This document shows, one piece after another, positions 23,249 through 32,527 of a stretch of 64,000 nucleotides of DNA. Both the position numbers and the translations under genes were made by a program. Source of the stretch: Dolomedes plantarius (lineage: Eukaryota; Arthropoda; Arachnida; Araneae; Dolomedidae); the NCBI GenBank assembly GCA_907164885.2, contig OU015490.1, positions 239,553,639 through 239,617,638 on the forward strand, written 5' to 3'. The notes under the pieces are model-generated. The model did no database searches, was not told the DNA's origin, and worked only from the letters and a program-made list of their open reading frames with translations. Each line of letters begins with the position of its first letter. Position 1 is the first letter of the stretch.

Positions 23249-23562
23249 CAGTAAAACCTCGTTTATTCGGACTAACTGGGATCATAGCAATCCGGATAAT
23301 CCGGGTAATATGGATAATAAACAAAACAAAATCCTTAACTAAGCAGGCTTACTGTTTATTACGATAATACACTATGTTTCGTAACAAAATTACATAGTAC
23401 TGTTTACAAGACATTAAAAAATATAAAAATAACTTTTTACATTATTTCTTAGCAAAAAATTGGTAAGTCTAGTAAAGCTTTCTTAAACACACAAAAAATC
23501 ATTTTATTACCATACTTTATTGTACAATCTATGCAAGTACTGTACATTGAATCAAACTAATT
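23249..23562 (+). mobile_element. pogo/Tigger end fragment, copy 2
   Basis: CAGTAAAACCTCGTTTATTC begins a segment nearly identical to copy 1 at 21909. It ends at the same internal point. The shared endpoint suggests a defined deletion derivative or tandem duplication, not two independent breaks. Confidence 0.65.
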
Positions 23563-23733
23563 TGAGACTCATCCCACAAAGTGAGACGAGTCTCAAATCG
23601 CGTGCTGCCCCTCATAGCGTGTAGTGTTGGTTCACCTATATTGTGTTCCTATATTAAAGATGCAAAGAACATCGGTGCGGATGGGCGAATGTCATCAGAG
23701 CAAAATGCCTGAGGTGTTTGAAAAATGTGAATT

Positions 23734-23735
<2 letters not shown>

Positions 23736-23812
<77 letters not shown>

Positions 23813-23813
23813 A
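23736..23813. repeat. (TA)n(GA)n microsatellite
   Basis: A TA run with one TG interruption followed by a GA run of about 22 bases. Confidence 0.95.
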
Positions 23814-24515
23814 AAGTATTTCTCATTCCCTAACTTAATTTGTCCCACAAATTACTAATTTTACTTGCCTCTTTTAAACTTTTCGTAGTTTTATATTAAC
23901 CCTTAGGCGAGTGCTCAGCAAAAAATGATCCATGTGAAAAGAGACAGCTTGCAGTTTTAGGCTTGGAAGTGATATCCATATAAGACAATGCCAGACATCG
24001 ATATTTACTATCCTAATGACTATTCTGACCCCGGGAAGGGTCCACTTTGGGAATTTGGGGTATGAAGTGATGTATAATTACGTTTTTACATTTACTGTTT
24101 AGAAAGAACGCGAAGATCTCATGTTCAAGGAAGACCTCATCTCGCCCCCCCCAGAGTGACTGAATAAGTCTGGTTTCATATACGAAACTGTGCCTTTTTA
24201 TTGAAGATTGACCAAAAGTGAAGAAACGTACACTTTTACGTTTTACGCTTAAACCAGCCAATCATATTTCTTTTTCCTTACGCCACCAGCTTACAATAAT
24301 TAACTTACATTCCTTGGCATTAACAATTATACTTGGCATTTACACAAATTAATTAACTACACACACATCATTATGGCTAAAACCTAACACAGCAATTAGC
24401 ACAACTATAAGAAGGACAATAGCTACTAACGTTTAGCGGACATGCAATAGTCTAGGAATGCAGGCATGTGCCTCTTTACACAGAAAAGAAATTTTGACAC
24501 ACAAAATAATATATA
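23814..24515. other. no recognised gene
   Basis: Short open frames only, without recognisable features. Confidence 0.5.
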
Positions 24516-24722
24516 CAGTGTGTATTTTCTCCATTAAACGAGGAAAAAGAATTTTTTTTGGTCAAATTTTTAGTTCGAATTAACCGAAGTGATAAAAATT
24601 TAGTTCGAATTAATGAGATATTTTTAACATTAACCCCAATACAAGTTTTTTGGGGCCTTTGGATTAGTTCGAATTAACTGAAAGTTCGAATTAACCGAGT
24701 TCGAATTAACGAGCGTCCACTG
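24516..24722. mobile_element. pogo/Tigger-like MITE with TTCGAATTAA array
   Basis: The right end reversed reads CAGTGGACGCTCGTTAATTC, a Tigger-type terminus followed outside by TA. The left boundary (CAGTGTGTATTTTC) is poorly matched. Five copies of TTCGAATTAA occur inside, which may be transposase-binding subterminal repeats. Confidence 0.5.
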
Positions 24723-24772
24723 TATATATATACATACATACATACATACATATATACATACATACATATATA

Positions 24773-25989
24773 CACTGAAGTGCCACTGAATTAGGGATAC
24801 CTACCTAGTAAAGAGTTGGGCCTCCTCTGGCCTTGATAACGGCTGCCACACGACGAGGCATACATTCAACAAGTTTCTGGAAACGTTCCACGGGAATGGC
24901 TTGCCAAATATTGGCTAAAGCTGTCCATAATTCAGTAAGGTTCTTTGGTGCTGCGTGATGGCCTTTCACGCCTTGTTCAAAAACATCCCAAAGATGCTCA
25001 ATAGGATTTAAGTCTGGGCTTCTAGGTGGCCAATTCATGACAGAGAAGTCAGAGGAATGCTCATCCAACCAGCCAGTAGCCAACCGGGACTTGTGAGAGG
25101 TACAGTTGTCTTGCTGGAAAGCTCCATTACCGTGCGGATAACAGAACAGCATAAACGGATGGAGGTGATTACCCAGCAACTCTACGTACCGAATTGCATT
25201 GAGGGAGGTTGGTACACGCACCAAAGATCCCAAACGGTGCCACGAAAGAACACCCCAGACCTTGATTGAGCCACCATGCCCTTGTACAGTTCCAGCCAGG
25301 CAGGCAGGATCCATGGCTTCATGAGCCTGACGCCATATTCTCAGCCTCCCGTCGGCGTTAAGTAGTCGGAATCGAGACTCATCACTCCATACTACTCGTT
25401 TCCAGTCCTCTACACTCCAGTCTCTGTGCTCTCTTGCCCAGGCAAGATGTGCAGCCCGATGGCGAGTATAGAGCAATGGTACTCTCGTAGGTCGACGGCT
25501 CCCGAAACCCATACGGTGAAGCGAGCGTTGCACAGTCCGTTTACTGATTGTACGACTGGCACCGTCATTAAACTTGGTGGTAATTTGAGCTAATGTTTGG
25601 CTTCGCTGGCTACGTACAATACGCCTGAGCCGTCTCTCACCACGCACTGTCAAGGCTAATTGTCCTTTGCAGTTTTCCCGATCGCTAGTTTTTTTTCCAC
25701 CATCCATGTATTCTTGGTATACTCTTGACACTGTCGACCTTGAAAATCCTAGCTGTCTGACGATTTCGGAAATTGAATGGCCCATGCGTCGCGCACCTCC
25801 GATTTGTCCGCGATCGAAGGCGTCTAAATCAGGCAGTTTACCCATACTGGCAATTCCAACAACTAATTCAGAACAACCACAGTACGCGCTATATATGCAG
25901 TTACCACAGCGCCCTCACTTGCGCATACATGATGCGCAGCGCTACACAATTTTCATAGGCTTTGCTATCCCTAATTCGGTGGCACTTCA

Positions 25990-25992
<3 letters not shown>
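24773..25992 (-). mobile_element. Tc1-like element, structurally complete
   Basis: Inverted ends CACTGAAGTGCCACTGAATT and CACTGAAGTGCCACCGAATT (right reversed) differ at one base over about 27. The left end follows TA; the right end meets TG and then a TA microsatellite. The 1.22-kb element is almost filled by one open transposase frame on the minus strand. This is the youngest-looking autonomous candidate in the window. Confidence 0.93.
24805..25845 (-). CDS. intact Tc1/mariner transposase, DD36E
   Basis: A 346-residue cut-and-paste transposase that would bind its own inverted ends and integrate at TA. Two helix-turn-helix domains occupy about 1-115 (ISEIVRQLGFSRSTVSRVYQ is the first). A basic GSRRPTR linker at 115-121 is followed by the DDE core: D155 in WSDESRF, D246 in FQQDNCTSH, E283 in DLNPIEHLWD. 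It ends with the family C-terminus RGGPTLY. There are no stops or frameshifts and the length is normal. Thirty-six residues separate D246 and E283, so it belongs to a DD36E-type lineage, not classic DD34E Tc1. The start is the first ATG, placed near the element end as expected. Whether it is expressed is unknown. Confidence 0.95.
   Translation of the reverse strand: MGKLPDLDAFDRGQIGGARRMGHSISEIVRQLGFSRSTVSRVYQEYMDGGKKTSDRENCKGQLALTVRGERRLRRIVRSQRSQTLAQITTKFNDGASRTISKRTVQRSLHRMGFGSRRPTRVPLLYTRHRAAHLAWAREHRDWSVEDWKRVVWSDESRFRLLNADGRLRIWRQAHEAMDPACLAGTVQGHGGSIKVWGVLSWHRLGSLVRVPTSLNAIRYVELLGNHLHPFMLFCYPHGNGAFQQDNCTSHKSRLATGWLDEHSSDFSVMNWPPRSPDLNPIEHLWDVFEQGVKGHHAAPKNLTELWTALANIWQAIPVERFQKLVECMPRRVAAVIKARGGPTLY

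Positions 25993-25994
<2 letters not shown>

Positions 25995-26043
<49 letters not shown>
25995..26043. repeat. (TA)n microsatellite
   Basis: About 48 bases of TA directly abutting the Tc1-like element. Confidence 0.95.
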
Positions 26044-26045
<2 letters not shown>

Positions 26046-27424
26046 CTTTTATTAATCTCCAACAGTAAAATAAACATTGCAATATTCATACTTGCGGTGC
26101 ATAAGTGGTATGCTAATTCAGCCCTTGAGCGCAAATTTCGCCACTGAATGAAATCATTCTGTACCATTATAATTACTTTTATTTGTTCAGTTCCAGACTC
26201 ATACTGATTTGATTTTTGTAGTAGGCGTGTCTGCATCATAAAATGTGGGTGTATCGCGCGATGCTATGGTAAACAGATTCCTTAAGAAGTGCATCACGAT
26301 AATAATGACACGGAGCCAGCTGCAAGATAGTAAAGAAATGCGAATGAACAGTAGCTGCGTTTTAATTCAGTATCGTCTCGATGTCGTTATTAGATGCTAT
26401 TGACTAAATACGCTCTGTTTTATTAGTGGCACGTGTGTTGAAAAATTAATTATGGATCCCATGTGTATACATTCTCGGTTAACTTAATTTTTAATTAATA
26501 GTTTGTTGATGAAATTCCCTTGCAAGAGTGGCGTACAATGTTTTATAGTTATAATATTCGAATTTCAAGAACAAAAGATTTTTCACAAAGTACAGAATTT
26601 CGAAAGTTTGTTTTGACTGAAGACGTTCATCATTGCTTGTTTATACATAGGAATTTTATATTTTGAACCACTTCAGAAGAGGGGTAAAGAGGGGGGGGGG
26701 ATTAGAACGTCGCTCTTTGAAATGATGTAGCTAACAAAGATGTCTGGTCATTGTAGTTAGTGCGTAATCGCATAACAGAAATGTTTAAAGATTATCTAAG
26801 GTATTATGCTTTTATTTTCTACTGTTAATAAAGTATCACTAAAGGTGGGGCCGTAAGTTGATCTCGATGATCTCAACCCCATTATTTAGTCACGGGTTAT
26901 TTCCTTATTAGTATTTTATAATTGCGCATAAGGGAATCCATAGTTTTAATTTTTTCTGCATCTAAAAGTATATTTCTAAATATAGTTCAAGCCTTTTTCA
27001 AATTTAATTTTCAAAAACATGCTTTTTCGAAAAAAAAAATTAAAATTAATCTTCTTGCGATAAACATGAATAACTTTTTGTCTTGTCAAAAATTTGCTGC
27101 TAAAATTTCAAAAGTTAAAAAAAAAAAACTTCTAATTTTTATGAACAAAATAAGTATAAAAATATGTATTTTCTAATAAATAATCAGAAAAAAACTGAGC
27201 TAAATATTCTCCTTAGTTCCATGGGAACTGAAAATTTGCAAGGTCAACTTAAATTCGTTTTTCGGTTGCCAGTTCTCCGAGTACAGTTAATTTATTTCTT
27301 CTTATTTTCCTCAGTTTCGAAACGTGGGTTTAAAAGAACATCCATAGATAGATTAGAAAAGGAGGGCTTACAACCCTCTTGTAGGAATAAGCGGAAGTTA
27401 AGTGCTTGGATGAGAGATTCTAAC
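26044..27424. other. no recognised gene
   Basis: AT-rich sequence. The open frame at 27164-27580 overlaps the next MITE and shows no family features. Nothing else is identifiable. Confidence 0.45.
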
Positions 27425-27587
27425 GGCCCGTTTACACTGAATCCGGAGCGTTACGTAGCGTCAATGTTAACAATTTTAACTAATTACAAAGCTCAATTCA
27501 TTGACCACGTGATATGTCAAACCAATCACATGCTCGGAGCCAACGTAGTAACGCAAAGCAATGCTCCTGATGCAATGTGAACAGACC
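27425..27587. mobile_element. 163-bp MITE related to the one at 15280
   Basis: The left end GGCCCGTTTACACTGAATCC and the right end reversed GGTCTGTTCACATTGCATC are imperfect inverted copies. They resemble the GGGCCTGTTCACATAG ends of the 15280 element. The target duplication is not clear. Likely an older PIF/Harbinger-like MITE. Confidence 0.6.
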
Positions 27588-28857
27588 TTTTTAATGTTTG
27601 GTATTTAGTCGTATGATCTCCACCAAAACGAAGTGCATTTTGGATAATTTCTTTTTATCAATTCTTAGCTCTTCGTTCGTAGTCCAGAAACAATTTTGTT
27701 TTATTATTCTGAACTATGATCTTTAAACACCAAGTAAAAAAGTTTATAATTGCCTTTAAAAGTATAATTACATCACTTTCATTTTTTTTTCAAGGAATAA
27801 TTTTTCATGTATCACACGGGAGAAAGTCCATAAGTGTTCATCTGAACTTCTCCATAATACATCAAAATCAAGAAATAGATTATTTCTCTAAAACTATGCC
27901 GATATCTTTTTCAGATATCATAACTTTTTCGTAACTTTCTGGCAGGCAATCAATCAAAAATTATCACAAAGAAAAGAAAACGAAAGCAATATTATTCAAA
28001 TTTTAAAGGCATTTACAATTTCTTTTTGTACTGCACCAAATATAGACTAGAAGAAAATGCATATATATTGCCCCTTTTAAGCTTTTTCCTAAGAAAGAAA
28101 TTGAGCGCTACAATTATTTTACACGTCGGTTTTCACTCCAGTGATAACTTCTTGTCCTCCAGGAAAGTAAGTCACTGAACCATTCCAAGTGCAAGCAGTC
28201 AAGCGGAAAAGTTTCCAAAACTTTTGCACTTTGCCGTCACAGGAAGCCAAAGACCTCGCGAGACACTTATTAAATGAGCATTAGACTGGGCATTAAAAGC
28301 GGTTCGTAGGATACAAAAGTCGAATTAGTGTTGTAACTTTCAAGAGGACTGCCCGATACTTCCTTCCTCAATATCTATGAACCCAGCAAGTAAAGATTAC
28401 TGATGCTTAGATTCCGTATGACCATCCTTTACACTTGTGTCACTCTTTAAGGAACTTATCGACGGTGAACTTTCTCAGAACTTCTCCTTACTGTGAAAAT
28501 TAAAACGAAGCTGGGAGTTCTCCGTACGAGTAATTGCAGGAAGGGGTTAAATTTGTGGAACGCACAAAATGCTTTTTTTTGTTGTTGGAAATCTATTAAC
28601 TTATTTTAGTGGGAAACTACCCTTGTTTTCTCTACGGACCTATTTTTAACAGCAAAAAGTTAACGAAAGTCTATACGAGATTTTCGCCAGTTAGAGTTCT
28701 AGTTTAAATCTTTGCTGCGTATATCTATCAAAATTTTAAAAAATGTCATGTTAAAATTTGTAATAGAAATTAGTTAACTGCTTATCTCGTTATTAACAAT
28801 CTGTATAATTTATTAATTTATATTCTACAGAAGATGAAGAAGATGCTTTCAAAAGAA
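27588..28857. other. no recognised gene
   Basis: About 1.3 kb with no supported feature. 28100-28560 is less AT-rich than its surroundings but has no open frame of note. Confidence 0.45.
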
Positions 28858-28894
28858 ATATATATATATATATATACATACATGAATACATACG

Positions 28895-28925
<31 letters not shown>

Positions 28926-28944
28926 ATACATATATATATATATA
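28858..28944. repeat. compound (TA)n(TAAA)n microsatellite
   Basis: TA runs enclosing about eight TAAA units, ending at the transposon terminus at 28945. Confidence 0.9.
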
Positions 28945-30208
28945 CAGTATGCCCACTAAAGTCCCTTCCCACCCTCTTAACTTCGGTACGGTTGCTGCTA
29001 TATTCATAAAAGTGGTGTCTAGGTATAGTAAAGTAGCCATGCGCTACTGAATGAAACCACCTACCGCATCACCTGGTGGAAAACTGCGGAGTTAGCATTC
29101 CTATCTCGAAAACGGAACGAGATAGGGAAAAAAAGTGATTTACAAAGTTGTAGAAAATGATCTATTTAGTACGAAAGGATACCTTATGGACATTAATGCA
29201 AAGAATAGAACGGTTAAAACGCGCATTTGTTTTTTCGTGATTTCCTACACTGTGACGTCACGAAACTTGAACGAAAGGAGAAATGATTATCTTTCGGGCA
29301 AAACACGACACCGCAATGTGCACAGTGGTATATCGCTTTTGATCCCCAATCAAAAGGACCGCTGTTCAAACCTCGAGGGTTTCATCCTTGTACTGATTGT
29401 CTTTATAAACAGAGTATACAATACGTAGATCGTGTAAAATAGTGTCGCATAAACTCAACGCAACTTGCGCTTGGTGTACGAAATTTTTGAAGTATGCAAA
29501 TACGTAAGAAACGTAACGCCTGTTCACCCGAGACAGCTATAAAACAGACATCTTCTTGGGGTTGTAGTATGTTGATGCTCGCGGTCATGGCTGAGTATTC
29601 CAAAGTTGAGATCTCCAGTGAAGCAGTACCTCGTCAAGGAATTCGGGGACCAAATAATTGGGTATGGCGGTTTCGAAGAGTGGCCTCCACGTTCGCCTGA
29701 TCTGACTCTACTGGACTTTTTCCTGTGGGGATACCTGAAACAGCAGGTGTATGCGACCCCTCCACAAACATTGCAGGACCTTAAACGACGTATTACGGAC
29801 GCTTGTGCCAACGTGTCACGCTCTATGCACCAACGTGTGCAACGTGAGATTCAAACGAGGATCCAAATGTGTATTGCAGCTGACGGTGAGAAGTTTGAAC
29901 ATCTCAAATAAAGGTATATTGTTAAAATTAGTTGTTTTTTCTTTCTCAGATCCTTTTGTCACATCACAGTGTAGGAAATCATCAAAAAACAAATGCGTGT
30001 TTTAACCATTGTAGTCTTCTCATTAATGTCCACAAGGTATCTTTTCGTACTAAATCGATGATTTTCTACAACTTTGTAAATCACTTTTTTTCCCTATCTC
30101 CTTCCGTTTTCGAGATAGGAATGCTAACTCCGCAGTTTTCTACTAGGTGGCAAGGTAGGTGGTTTCATTCAGTAGCGCATGACTACTTTTCTATACCTAG
30201 ACACCACT
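28945..30208 (+). mobile_element. long-TIR Tc1/mariner-like element, right end truncated
   Basis: The left arm (28945-29262) recurs inverted at 29958-30208, well over 85% alike by eye, with blocks such as CTGCGGAGTTAGCATTCC and GATTTACAAAGTTGTAGAAA. The right arm lacks its outermost 65-70 bases and runs straight into another Tc1-like element at 30209. A transposase C-terminus lies between the arms. A tRNA-like stretch at about 29315-29375 suggests a SINE also inserted inside. Confidence 0.8.
29494..29911 (+). pseudogene. transposase C-terminal fragment
   Basis: The frame ending at 29911 reads VKQYLVKEFGDQIIG, then WPPRSPDLTLLDFFLWGYLK with the last catalytic Asp, then FEHLK and a stop. This motif set is typical of a large arthropod Tc1/mariner-related family with an N-terminal DUF4817-like helix-turn-helix. 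The N-terminal two thirds are absent and a frameshift sits near 29630. Confidence 0.75.
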
Positions 30209-31513
30209 CTCAGAGCAAGGCGGCAATTGTATCTGCGAGGCTGAGATTAGACATCTGGCATAGCCAAATTGTAACAATAACCACAAGGCATCATTTGACC
30301 GAAGAACTGCGATGGCGAGCTACTGGGAGACTAGAGGCAGGAGAAAGTCAGACAGAAGTGGCCAGATGGCTAAATGTGAGTCCGTCTGTGGTTCGTACTC
30401 TTTGTCAACAATTTCTAACCACGGATTCGGCATCCAGAAGGTTCAGCCAAGGACGGCCATACGCTACGAAGAGCTCCGATGACCGATATTTGTCATTATG
30501 CGTACGAAGGAATAGAACCAGAACTCCGTCTGCAGATCCTCTCTCGCTGCAAGCTCTGGAAGGTTGGTATCAACGTCAACCGTGCGAAGGCTTCACGAAG
30601 GTGGTCTTTTTGCGGGGCGACCACCCATTTGCGTCCCGCTCACGTCACGCCATAGGCGGGAACGTTTGCAGTGGGCACGTCAACATGTCCACTGGACGCG
30701 TGATAAATGGAGGGCTGTTCTCTTTACGGGTGAGTCCAGGTTTAGCCTCCAAAGCGATAATAGGAGTATTTTGATTTGGAGAGAACCTGGAACTCGTTTT
30801 CATCCATCACACATCCGTGAAAGAGATGCATACGGATCAGGCAGTGTCTGTGTTTGGGGTGGTATCTCTTTGGGTGGACGCACAGACCTCCATGTCTTTT
30901 CCCTTGGAAATGGGAATGCTCACACCTATAGAGATGACATCCTTGATGCTTATGTGCGCCCTTATACCGGGGCAATAGGTGATGCTTTCGTGCTACAGGA
31001 CGATAACGCGAGACCGCGCAGGGCTCGCATCGTGGATGCTTATCTTGAGCAGGAAACAATTCAGCGCATAGAGTGGCCAGCTCGATCACCGGACCTGAAT
31101 CCTATCGAGCATATTTGGGATGCTCTAAGACGACGTATAGCTGCTCTCAATCCTCCTCCTAGGACCCTAGCCACGCTTTCAACTGCTTTGCAAGAGCAAT
31201 GGCTCTCACTTCCTACCAAATTCATAGACCGCATAGCTGACAGCATCACTCATCGCTGTATGTGCTGTATTGCTTTTCGGGAGGATCATACGCCATATTA
31301 AAGGTACTTTTCCTATACCAAACTGACACATCCAATTTGTTCATTCTAGACATATGCTAGTTTCTATAAATCCATAATTGTCTGACGATTTCTTTTTTAT
31401 GCTATTTTATACCTACCTATGTGTTGTATAATGTGTATAAGTTTCATTAAATTCTACGCGTTACTTTTTGAGTAATCGCTTTGTTACTTTTCCTTAATTT
31501 TTTATAACCAGTG
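30209..31513 (+). mobile_element. Tc1-like element lacking its left end
   Basis: The right terminus (reversed CACTGGTTATAAAAAATTAA) is followed by TA at 31514-31515. No matching left terminus is found near 30209, where the sequence joins the broken arm of the previous element. It carries a nearly full-length but damaged transposase. Confidence 0.75.
30298..31301 (+). pseudogene. Tc1-like DD34E transposase, frameshifted, first Asp changed
   Basis: The N-terminal helix-turn-helix (LEAGESQTEVARWLNVSPSV) is read from about 30298; a frameshift near 30555 leads into the catalytic frame (30564-31301). There FTGESRF replaces the usual F-S/T-D-E-S-R-F, so the first catalytic Asp is Gly. The second (LQDDNARPR) and the Glu (DLNPIEHIWD) remain, 34 residues apart. 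The stop is at 31299-31301. Two independent lesions make it inactive. Confidence 0.85.
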
Positions 31514-31537
31514 TATATATACATACACACACATACT

Positions 31538-31716
31538 CAGGGAAACTTCTCTACGGCGCCAAAGTTATTAGACGGCCATCCCTCTAAACAGATATATTTT
31601 GCTCAGAAACGATTCAAAACTCCATAGAGTCAGTGTTATAATAAAAATCTCTTCTCGACGGCCACCTCTCAAAACAACCACTTATTTTTCAGAATCGTTA
31701 CTTGCAAGAGAAGTGT

Positions 31717-31720
<4 letters not shown>
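31538..31720. mobile_element. 183-bp MITE, pogo-like ends
   Basis: The left end CAGGGAAACTTCTCT and the right end reversed AGGGACACTTCTCT form short imperfect inverted repeats. The element sits between TACA/TA simple repeats. The superfamily is a guess from the CAGGG start. Confidence 0.5.

Positions 31721-31756
<36 letters not shown>
31721..31756. repeat. (TA)n microsatellite
   Basis: About 36 bases of TA immediately following the MITE. Confidence 0.95.
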
Positions 31757-32163
31757 TGAAAAATGCTTTAGTTGTAGTTTAATCCATGGATTTATTTTAG
31801 AATTCATTGTTCCCCCATCTAAAATTTATAGAAAAGTCAGGTACCTTGAGATTTATTCGCAGGAGAGATTAAATGTAGTCCGAAAAGCCGGGTCAATACG
31901 GATCGGACCTCCCGATACGATGCGATATGCTACAGCGGCTGACAGTAGAAAGATGCATTTGTAATCCCAGATTAGCTTCACATGAGTTCGCGAAAACAGG
32001 AGAAACATGAACCTCTACATTGAGACGCTATGCTAATGAAATTCAAATGAAATGATCACAAATGCAAGAGTAAGAACTCCAAGACTAACACTTTTAGGAA
32101 TATATGAGACTTTTCAGTAAAAATTGCCTAAGCAGGTGATGGAAAGGAGAAAATATGTAAATA
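31757..32163. other. no recognised feature
   Basis: Nothing supported; short frames only. Confidence 0.5.
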
Positions 32164-32249
32164 CTAGCTGATCACCTGTACTTCTCTACGGAGTACATTC
32201 AAATTTAATATAACGGTCAATGTGAGCAATTAATTCCTACCTATATATA
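32164..32249 (-). mobile_element. Helitron family-1 3' end fragment
   Basis: Minus-strand Helitron terminus (CTAGCTGATCACC... on plus) with the family block ACGGAGTACATTCAAATT. Only about 85 bases remain. Confidence 0.65.
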
Positions 32250-32329
32250 CTAGCTGAAAACCCGTACTTCGGAGTATATTCAAATTAAATACAACGGTCA
32301 ATGTATACAATTAATGCCAAATATATATA
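32250..32329 (-). mobile_element. Helitron family-1 3' end, cut at mariner
   Basis: A second minus-strand terminus, CTAGCTGAAAACCCG then GGAGTATATTCAAATTAAAT, stopping in a TA run where the mariner at 32332 begins. Two adjacent family-1 termini repeat the tandem arrangement seen at 3399-4841. Confidence 0.65.
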
Positions 32330-32527
32330 TACACAGTGCGTCAAATAAGTTTTAAGACTCGTCTCAGAGCGCAGGTTGTAATGGTGTTGTGAGTGTAAAT
32401 GTGCATGTGTCATAACGTCCATCGTCTGTTGGTACACTGTCAACAAGTTGAGCGCATTTCGTTAAGTAGTTGAGAGAAGGAGAGTATTTATTGCAGAAGT
32501 GAATTTTTTTCATGTTGATTTTTTAAG

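Noticed and set aside
23569..23603. Short palindrome TTTGAGACTC ... GAGTCTCAAA
   Set aside because: Ten-base arms with no target duplication; too short to call an element.
26090..26160. tRNA-like stretch near GGTATGCTAATTCAGCCC
   Set aside because: No box B at the right distance and no cloverleaf.
27164..27580. 138-codon open frame with an upstream TTTTCCTCAG acceptor-like site
   Set aside because: Considered as a host exon, but the C-terminal third is the MITE at 27425 and no family was recognised.
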